A stretch of 5,601 bases of DNA from an uncultured Micrococcales bacterium (GTDB taxonomy: Bacteria > Actinomycetota > Actinomycetes > Actinomycetales > Microbacteriaceae), in assembly GCA_937919125.1 (NCBI GenBank), contig CALFOB010000202.1:1-5601 (forward strand), read 5' to 3'. The notes beneath the pieces are model-generated. The model was given only the letters and a program-made list of their open reading frames with translations, did no database searches and had not been told where the DNA came from. The position numbers and the translations under genes were made by a program. This document shows positions 1 to 4,190 of the stretch, one piece after another (the stretch's first letter is position 1; each line of letters opens with the position of its first letter).

Positions 1-134
1 TCTTGTTCTTGCATTGCTTTGAGTATCTGTTTGTGCAGTTGGTTGGCATGAGCCAGCCTTTCGGCTGGCGTCATGGCCTTCCACTTGGTTGCATCTACTG
101 GCTGAATTATTGGAGTTTCCTCTTCCTCAGCCAC
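1..134 (-). CDS. Hypothetical helical protein, N-terminal part (runs off left edge)
   Basis: This is an open frame of 44 codons plus part of another, reading leftwards off the window, so the 3' end is missing. It starts with GTG, whose G is shared with the TAG stop of the upstream gene (TAGTG junction, 1-nt overlap). A purine-rich GAAGAGAAG lies about 5 nt before the start. Translation begins with an acidic stretch (VAEEETPIIQ) and continues into an amphipathic helical segment containing MTPAERLAHANQLHKQI and ending KAMQEQ. No family is recognised, and no signal peptide or membrane segment is visible. The one-base overlap implies translational coupling to the gene at 134-682, making this the third gene of the VWA operon. 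A later in-frame ATG at 74-72 is an alternative start but would lose the coupling. The frame is well supported; the function is unknown. Confidence 0.7.
   Translation of the reverse strand, partial: MAEEEETPIIQPVDATKWKAMTPAERLAHANQLHKQILKAMQEQ
52..69 (-). repeat. GC-rich hairpin with GAAA tetraloop in the third operon gene
   Basis: On the minus strand GCCAGCC and GGCTGGC pair perfectly (7 bp) around GAAA, a stable GNRA tetraloop. It covers codons for TPAERLA, about 65-82 nt after the GTG start. No U-run follows. A stable mRNA hairpin is expected; a role is not established. Confidence 0.45.
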
Positions 135-682
135 TAGTTCTTCTCTTCTTCCGACCAGTTGATGTCTTTGGCTTCGGATTCGAAGATCTTGTTGCGTAGG
201 TCTTCAGCTGCTTGCTCAGCCCAGGCAATTTGCTCCTGCTCTGATAGTTCAGTGAAGTTGTTAGGCAACTTGGTTAGATGCTTCGTAGGTGCTTTACGTG
301 GCTCTGCATCTGAATGTGAAAGTGAATTACCTTCAGCATCCAGAAGCGGGCTACGAGCTTCATCGTCTTCAACTGACAGCATTGCTTCCCAAACGTTGTG
401 AAGAGCACCAACAAAGTGTCTTCCTCTTGTTTGAGCAACGCGGTTCTTGAAGTTTGAATAGTTCAGTTCGCTTCCGCGATCTAAGAACCATTCGATGAAA
501 GCTGCATCACTTGCAAAGACTCGGTAAGGGTAATCACCGTGCGGTGATCGCTTGATCTCTCCCTGAGCTTTAGCAGCCAGTGATTCAAGGGACTTACGGT
601 CCCTTGAACGCACTGTGAAAACACCTGGGTGTTCTGCCTTACGAACTGCAGAGATGAATCCGGTATCAGTAAATATCCACAT
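134..682 (-). CDS. Conserved protein of unknown function (MWIFTDTGF N-terminus)
   Basis: The protein has 182 residues. Residues 1-105 look like a compact conserved domain: a MWIFTDTGF start, a DYPYRV motif at 50-55, NYSNFK at 74-79 and HNVWEAM at 95-101. From memory, actinobacterial hypothetical proteins share this pattern (MW-FT--GF, DYPYR, Y-NFK, VW), but I know of no assigned activity. Residues 106-182 are acidic, low in hydrophobics and probably disordered or helical, ending SEEEKN. There is no signal peptide or membrane segment, so it is likely cytosolic. The ATG lies 2 nt after the VWA stop (TAA-AT-ATG), with AAGGA about 12 nt upstream, so it is probably translated by coupling within the operon. 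Its neighbours suggest a role with the VWA protein; this is inference. Codons 25-33 form a perfect 10-bp inverted repeat. Confidence 0.88.
   Translation of the reverse strand: MWIFTDTGFISAVRKAEHPGVFTVRSRDRKSLESLAAKAQGEIKRSPHGDYPYRVFASDAAFIEWFLDRGSELNYSNFKNRVAQTRGRHFVGALHNVWEAMLSVEDDEARSPLLDAEGNSLSHSDAEPRKAPTKHLTKLPNNFTELSEQEQIAWAEQAAEDLRNKIFESEAKDINWSEEEKN
533..548. repeat. 16-bp near-perfect palindrome within the MWIFTDTGF gene
   Basis: ATCACCG-TG-CGGTGAT has perfect 7-bp arms around two bases. It lies 35 nt from the larger inverted repeat at 584-608 and encodes the SPHGD residues just before the conserved YPYR. It may reflect codon constraint, a protein-binding site or chance. Confidence 0.4.
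584..608. repeat. Perfect 10-bp inverted repeat within the MWIFTDTGF gene
   Basis: TTCAAGGGAC (584-593) and GTCCCTTGAA (599-608) are exact reverse complements around a 5-nt loop. In the operon mRNA this is a 10-bp hairpin covering codons 25-33, about 75 nt after the start codon. No U-run follows on either strand, so it is not a typical terminator. Function unknown. Confidence 0.6.
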
Positions 683-684
683 AT

Positions 685-1992
685 TTAGTTACCGTCCTTG
701 TCTCTGAAGTTCCTGCGGTCACGCATCATGCGAGCTTTGTTTTCCTTCATCATCTTCAACTTGATGTTCATGTCTTGCTCGTAAGAGCTGTTCATGAATA
801 GATCACTTGTTGCTTGAAGACGTAGGAAAGATCTGTCGCCAACATTGTTCTTAGCTAGGAAGTCCTGCAGGTCTTTACCAGCTGCTTCTAGAAGAGCATT
901 AGCTTCATCGCTCTTACCTTGAGCAAATAGTGCTTCTGCCTGATCCCAGATTTGCTGCATGCGAACAGCTTTTAATTCGCCAACAATGTCTTTGTCGCGA
1001 TCTGGTTCAACCCACTTATCAGCTGCAACTAGTTCAACTTCAAATGTTTCTGAGTTTGAAATCTTGTTGCCGGTTAGTGCATCGATGTATTCCCATTCGA
1101 CTTTCACACCCTGCTTCTTACCAGGGGTCGCCATCTCATGACCATCAAGAATCAGATCAAAGACAACGTTCTTCTGCTCGCCTCCGGCTACATCGCCAAG
1201 GAGAGTTTCAACGTGACCGTGAACTTTCTTCCACTGCTTCATTCTTCGACCGGCAATGATGTCTGCCTTCTTGCCAGAGAAGTCTGGGCCAATGGTGATG
1301 TCGAATCGAACATCAAGCATTGTCTTTAGAAGTAATCCATCGATTTCTGCCTGAAGTCCATCAAGAGCTTCACCAGGTCTGATCGCTGCAATGTGATTTC
1401 CATTACCGCCATCCGCTAGAGCACTCATGATGTTCTCGTCGTAGTCAGATCCGATACCTAGTGTTGTTGTAACAACTAGGTGCTCAGTTGCCTGAGTTGC
1501 AATCTGACCTAAAGCAACCGGATCAATGATTCCCTGGTTAGCTTGACCATCACTTAGCAAGATGATGCTGGTTTCGATTCCATCTGGAGCAGCCTTAGCT
1601 TGCTCAAGACCGAGACGATACCCTGCCTCAAGGTTGGTGCTACCTCCAGCACTAATGTTTCGTACGCTCTTGATAACCTCTGCCATGTTGTGGTTCTTGA
1701 CCTGCTTTAGGGCAACATTCACAACCGCTTGGTCGTCAAAGCTAACAACGGAGATGTAATCTTCCGGGTGCAATCTTGGAAGGGTTTCTACGATGGTGTT
1801 GATCACTGTATCTAGACGGCCACCGGACATTGATCCAGATCTGTCTACTACGAAGACCAATGTCTTGGTCTTGTGCTGTGTTGCTGCTACCACTGGGGCA
1901 GCTGGTGCTGTGATTTCCAGCATTAGGCCAAGCTGGGTTGGTTTGCCTTGCTGGCACTTGTCGTGTTCTTTTCTTAGTTGAATCATGTCCAT
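685..1992 (-). CDS. Cytosolic VWA-domain (MIDAS) protein
   Basis: The protein has 435 residues from the first ATG. A VWA domain spans about residues 43-215 and has a complete metal-ion-dependent adhesion site: DRSGS with D50, S52 and S54, T119 in GGSTN, and D148 in LLSDGQ. A beta-rich segment follows at about 225-325, then a charged helical tail at 330-435 (LFAQGKSDEANALLEAAGKD, then many K/R/M). There is no signal peptide or transmembrane helix, unlike membrane-anchored BatA/YfbK-type proteins, so it probably binds protein partners in the cytoplasm. Intact MIDAS sites in this family bind Mg2+ and mediate protein contacts. Two starts are possible, ATG at 1992 and ATG at 1986. AGAAAG abuts the first too closely and is about 7 nt from the second, so 1986 may be the true start. 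It is the first gene of the operon and is divergent from the NrtR-like regulator. Confidence 0.92.
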   Translation of the reverse strand: MDMIQLRKEHDKCQQGKPTQLGLMLEITAPAAPVVAATQHKTKTLVFVVDRSGSMSGGRLDTVINTIVETLPRLHPEDYISVVSFDDQAVVNVALKQVKNHNMAEVIKSVRNISAGGSTNLEAGYRLGLEQAKAAPDGIETSIILLSDGQANQGIIDPVALGQIATQATEHLVVTTTLGIGSDYDENIMSALADGGNGNHIAAIRPGEALDGLQAEIDGLLLKTMLDVRFDITIGPDFSGKKADIIAGRRMKQWKKVHGHVETLLGDVAGGEQKNVVFDLILDGHEMATPGKKQGVKVEWEYIDALTGNKISNSETFEVELVAADKWVEPDRDKDIVGELKAVRMQQIWDQAEALFAQGKSDEANALLEAAGKDLQDFLAKNNVGDRSFLRLQATSDLFMNSSYEQDMNIKLKMMKENKARMMRDRRNFRDKDGN

Positions 1993-1997
1993 TCTTT

Positions 1998-2016
1998 CTG
2001 CGGGTTTTGCCCACAG
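1998..2016 (-). promoter_or_regulatory. 5'-UTR hairpin adjoining the VWA ribosome binding site
   Basis: Read on the minus strand, CTGTGGG and CCCGCAG pair over 7 bp (one G-U wobble) around a CAAAA loop. The stem ends immediately before AAAGA-ATG. It would form only if transcription starts upstream of about 2016. It could affect access to the ribosome binding site or protect the 5' end. Visible structure; function inferred. Confidence 0.4.
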
Positions 2017-2019
2017 AAG

Positions 2020-2034
2020 AATAAACAGTTTATT
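2020..2034. promoter_or_regulatory. 15-bp palindrome, candidate operator
   Basis: AATAAAC-A-GTTTATT is a perfect inverted repeat with 7-bp arms and a 1-nt centre, lying in the 103-nt divergent spacer between the VWA gene and the NrtR-like regulator. Possible minus-strand -10 elements for the VWA gene overlap it: TATTCT at 2023-2018 and TAAACT at 2032-2027. A dimeric winged-helix regulator bound here would be placed to block VWA operon transcription. The AT-rich sequence makes chance occurrence possible. Confidence 0.45.
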
Positions 2035-2064
2035 TGCTCAAATTATTCCCGAGTTAGAGATATT

Positions 2065-2095
2065 CTGCCAATACCCGCTAAATACAGGCTAAAAT
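2065..2095 (+). promoter_or_regulatory. Probable promoter of the NrtR-like gene
   Basis: TAAAAT at 2090-2095 matches the -10 consensus at 5 of 6 positions. Six nt (GTGAGC) separate it from the A of ATG 2102, the spacing expected when transcription starts on the start codon itself. A weak -35 candidate, CTGCCA at 2065-2070 (4 of 6 to TTGACA), sits 19 nt upstream, longer than ideal. Leaderless mRNAs are common in actinobacteria. The -10 call is moderate; the -35 call is weak. Confidence 0.45.
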
Positions 2096-2998
2096 GTGAG
2101 CATGAGCTCAGACATTCTTACCTCTAGTGCCGTAGACCTCGTGATCTTCACCGTCGTTGACACCCAATCCCTATCCGAGAGACTTTGGGATGACTCCCTT
2201 GTATCTCAGGGCAGATACGCTGCCAAGAGCCGCTCTGGACTGTCCCTATTTGTTGTGACCGTCCCAGCGAATGAGGACAGTTACCCAAATCTTGCTGGAA
2301 CTAGAGTTTTGCCAGGTGGCTACTTATATAAAGATGAAACACTGCTCGAATCTTCCCGAAGAATTGCAAAAGAAAGACTTGGGCTAGATCTCACTACAAG
2401 AATCAGGCAGCTTGGCAACTTCGATGAGCCAAACAGAGACCCAAATGGCAGAGTTATCTCGTTCGCCTATTGGGGAATGGTTGATTTCGAACACATCAGA
2501 AAGTACTTGGGTGGACGAGAGCAAATCGGTCTAGAGCTAGTGAACTCATCTCACTACATGGATGAGTTTGAAAAGGAAATCGGTTCACTAGAACAGTTCG
2601 ATGGAGTCTGCCGATTCGGCAACAGACTAATGCCATCACCAAGTGCATTTAGAGGACATAAGAAAACTCTCACAGCGGATTTACCTGAAGGTCGCATACT
2701 AGGTCTAGATCATGATGACATGGTCTTTTATGCTTGGCGAAAACTAAGACATGCATTCGACGGACGCCTTGACCCATTCCAGTTCTTAGGGTTAAACCCA
2801 CTGGGTCAAGAATTCAGACTTAGTGAATTACAAGACTTCACTGAAGTCTGTCGTGGGGAGAGAATTCAAAGAGATCTCTTCAGAAGACAAATGCTCTCCG
2901 AGCAAAGCTTCCTGTTGCAAACTGAAAAGACTGATCGCAGCAAAGCTGGTAAGCCTGCGAAGTTGTATTCTCCGATTCAGTTCAAGTCTGAAAACTAA
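2096..2998 (+). CDS. NrtR-like transcriptional regulator (degenerate Nudix plus winged helix)
   Basis: The protein has 300 residues from the upstream GTG, or 298 from ATG 2102, which is preferred if the transcript is leaderless. A weak AGG 7 nt before GTG keeps that start possible. A Nudix-like fold covers about residues 14-150, with PGG at 73-75 and a Nudix box at 75-97. E81, R89, E93 and G96 are kept, but the box reads RIAKERLGL where REuxEExGu is expected, so two metal-binding glutamates are lost (I90, R94). The C-terminal part, about 198-297, has the NrtR pattern: LGLDHDDM, then F-L-ELQ-F-E-C-G and LFRRQM, then GKPAKLYS, a winged helix. NrtR proteins sense ADP-ribose-type NAD metabolites and usually have about 220-240 residues, so this is long. 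It is divergent from the VWA operon, its likely target, or may act at NAD genes elsewhere. AGA/AGG encode about 18 of 27 arginines. Confidence 0.85.
   Translation: MSMSSDILTSSAVDLVIFTVVDTQSLSERLWDDSLVSQGRYAAKSRSGLSLFVVTVPANEDSYPNLAGTRVLPGGYLYKDETLLESSRRIAKERLGLDLTTRIRQLGNFDEPNRDPNGRVISFAYWGMVDFEHIRKYLGGREQIGLELVNSSHYMDEFEKEIGSLEQFDGVCRFGNRLMPSPSAFRGHKKTLTADLPEGRILGLDHDDMVFYAWRKLRHAFDGRLDPFQFLGLNPLGQEFRLSELQDFTEVCRGERIQRDLFRRQMLSEQSFLLQTEKTDRSKAGKPAKLYSPIQFKSEN
2768..2810. repeat. Nested inverted repeat inside the regulator gene
   Basis: The outer arms CTTGACCCA (2768-2776) and TGGGTCAAG (2802-2810) are perfect over 9 bp. Between them lies an 11-bp palindrome, GGGTT-A-AACCC (2789-2799). The stretch encodes the linker entering the winged helix (DPFQFLGLNPLGQ). 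No T-run follows on either strand, so it is not a standard terminator. Confidence 0.5.
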
Positions 2999-3003
2999 AA
3001 ACA

Positions 3004-3531
3004 CTATTGAGCGTTTAGACCCAAGCGGAACAACTCAGCTAAACCAAATACGGATCTAATTGGATAACTCAAATACTCAGACCACTCAGCAAGTCTTGGT
3101 TCTCTCCAAACATAATCATCCGCTACCTGAGCTAGACAAGCCCAGTAGAAGACAGTTACTAGATCAATGGTTAGGAAGTTCTGAGTTTCATCCTCATAAA
3201 CTCTGCCAAGAATTCTTCTGAGCAGTTGAGGGACTTGAGCTAACCCATATTCATGCAAAGTATCTAGAACAAGGAGTTCCACCTGGTTCGCTCTCTTGGC
3301 ATTCCATATAGGAGAAGCATCAGATATGTGAAGCATGCTGGTTATTGCCAGTGCTTTTCTGAATGTTGCTGAATCCATAGCCAGCAGCAAGCCCTCAAAA
3401 CGTTCTAGCTCGTAGCCTGCAAACCTAAGGTCCAAGATGTCCGGATAGTAGAGAATGCCCACCAGGCTAGCCCTGCCAGCAGGTGGGTTCAGCCTTACCT
3501 GGTCTTCTTGGGAATCATCGAAATCTTGCAC
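3004..3531 (-). CDS. Unrecognised helical protein, convergent with the NrtR-like gene
   Basis: The protein has 175 residues. The start is GTG at 3531: an in-frame stop lies two codons upstream (TGA at 3537-3535), and AGGA sits 8 nt before it. The composition suggests a soluble, mostly alpha-helical protein. An acidic N-terminus (QDFDDSQED) is followed by an ILYYPDILDLRFAGYELERF segment and helices through LVLDTLHEYGLAQVPQLLRR and TIDLVTVFYWACLAQV, with a W/Y-rich region at 128-155. The hydrophobic stretch near 119-136 is short and interrupted, so I do not call a membrane helix. No domain or family is recognised. Its stop lies 5 nt from the regulator's stop with no terminator between them. AGA/AGG encode 11 of 13 arginines, like the neighbouring regulator and unlike purA, suggesting either low expression or a shared, possibly acquired origin. 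Confidence 0.82.
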   Translation of the reverse strand: MQDFDDSQEDQVRLNPPAGRASLVGILYYPDILDLRFAGYELERFEGLLLAMDSATFRKALAITSMLHISDASPIWNAKRANQVELLVLDTLHEYGLAQVPQLLRRILGRVYEDETQNFLTIDLVTVFYWACLAQVADDYVWREPRLAEWSEYLSYPIRSVFGLAELFRLGLNAQ

Positions 3532-3553
3532 ACATCAATTGTCCTAGGTCTCC

Positions 3554-3568
3554 GCTAGTGTTTCTAGC
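3554..3568. repeat. Short inverted repeat in divergent spacer
   Basis: GCTAG-TGTTT-CTAGC, with perfect 5-bp arms, lies in the 60-nt spacer between the divergent genes starting at 3531 (-) and 3592 (+). Both promoters must be here or nearby, so this could be a regulatory site. The arms are short and chance is quite possible. I could not pick convincing -35/-10 pairs in this spacer. Confidence 0.25.
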
Positions 3569-3591
3569 AACTAACAGTAAAGGGGCAGTAA

Positions 3592-3741
3592 ATGGGTAGC
3601 TTGATCAAGGGCTGTCTTTGGTTCTTCGTGGTTACGGTAGCGGTACTGAGCGCTATCTCATTTCCACCATTACTATTCGTAGTTTTAGTAGCTGCACCGG
3701 TTGTAATTATTTGGAATTACCTCAAGAAAAAGGGTTGGTAA
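3592..3741 (+). CDS. Small membrane protein, 49 aa
   Basis: A short open frame of 49 codons begins with ATG at 3592, preceded by AAAGGGG 5 nt upstream, a good ribosome binding site, and ends TAA at 3739-3741. The product is almost entirely hydrophobic: MGSLIKGCLW, a hydrophobic run to about residue 22, a FPP turn at 24-26, a second hydrophobic run to about 41, then a basic end (YLKKKGW). This suggests a two-pass helical hairpin or one long membrane segment with a positive cytoplasmic tail. The next gene starts 2 nt after its stop, so the two are translationally coupled. Aligned without gaps to the first 49 residues of that neighbour, it shares about 12 identical positions, including S3, L4, G7, P25 and VVL at 30-32, so the two are probably paralogues. 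Function unknown. Confidence 0.75.
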   Translation: MGSLIKGCLWFFVVTVAVLSAISFPPLLFVVLVAAPVVIIWNYLKKKGW

Positions 3742-3743
3742 TA

Positions 3744-4190
3744 ATGAAATCACTTTTAATGGGATTCTTTGGAGTCTTTGTTGCGTTTCTAGCTCTTGGG
3801 TTTCTGATTCAGAACCCAGCAGTCTTCTGGGTAGTTCTCTTCGTCTTAGTTAGTGCTTTTGTAATTGGAGTATTTATCGGGCGAAAGAAAACAGTCCTTG
3901 ATGATCCTGAGCGAATCAAGCGCCGCAATGCCGCTTTGGGTCGGAGCGGTGGGATTTCAGAAGGCGACATCGTTCATCACCACCAGCCAAACGGTAGACC
4001 TTTTGATGATGGGGACAGGCACTCGTCAATACTTGGTGCTGTCGCAGCAGGGGCAGCTGCTGCTTACATTCTTAGGCCAGATGCTAAAGACGTTGCTCCT
4101 GCTGTTGAGCCTGATCCCGAAATTGGAAATGCCGCCGCAATGGGTTACGAGGGTAATGGTTCTTACAACGATGAAGAGGGCGAGTATTAG
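3744..4190 (+). CDS. Membrane protein with charged C-terminal tail, 148 aa
   Basis: The start chosen is ATG 3744. AGGG lies 9 nt upstream inside the end of the 49-aa gene, and the hydrophobic N-terminus begins right there. A longer frame back to TTG 3618 would overlap that gene in another frame and add residues with no hydrophobic or family character. Residues 4-22 and 27-46 form two membrane helices with a QNP turn and a GRKK cytoplasmic anchor. Residues 50-94 are polar, with HHH at 78-80 and an acidic cluster (DDGD). Residues 95-110 (SSILGAVAAGAAAAYI) are a short Ala-rich hydrophobic segment, possibly surface-associated or a third helix. The acidic tail ends NDEEGEY. No family is recognised. 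It is coupled to the preceding small membrane protein, and its stop overlaps that of purA. Confidence 0.85.
   Translation: MKSLLMGFFGVFVAFLALGFLIQNPAVFWVVLFVLVSAFVIGVFIGRKKTVLDDPERIKRRNAALGRSGGISEGDIVHHHQPNGRPFDDGDRHSSILGAVAAGAAAAYILRPDAKDVAPAVEPDPEIGNAAAMGYEGNGSYNDEEGEY

Noticed and set aside
1742..2014. Second minus-strand frame of 90 codons over the VWA start
   Set aside because: It is a shifted-frame shadow of the VWA gene, with composition unlike a folded protein (repeated R, K, S and P).
2985..3030. Possible terminator between the convergent genes at 2998 and 3004
   Set aside because: There is no stable stem and no T-run on either strand.
3543..3548. CCTAGG palindrome near the GTG start at 3531
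   Set aside because: Six bases are too short to call a site, and it partly coincides with the AGGA ribosome binding site.
3618..3743. N-terminal extension of the 148-aa membrane protein to TTG 3618
   Set aside because: It overlaps the 49-aa gene in a different frame. ATG 3744 has its own AGGG site, and the hydrophobic N-terminus begins there.
4044..4063. Inverted repeat GCAGCA/TGCTGC
   Set aside because: It is explained by the alanine-rich codons of the short hydrophobic segment in the 148-aa protein.
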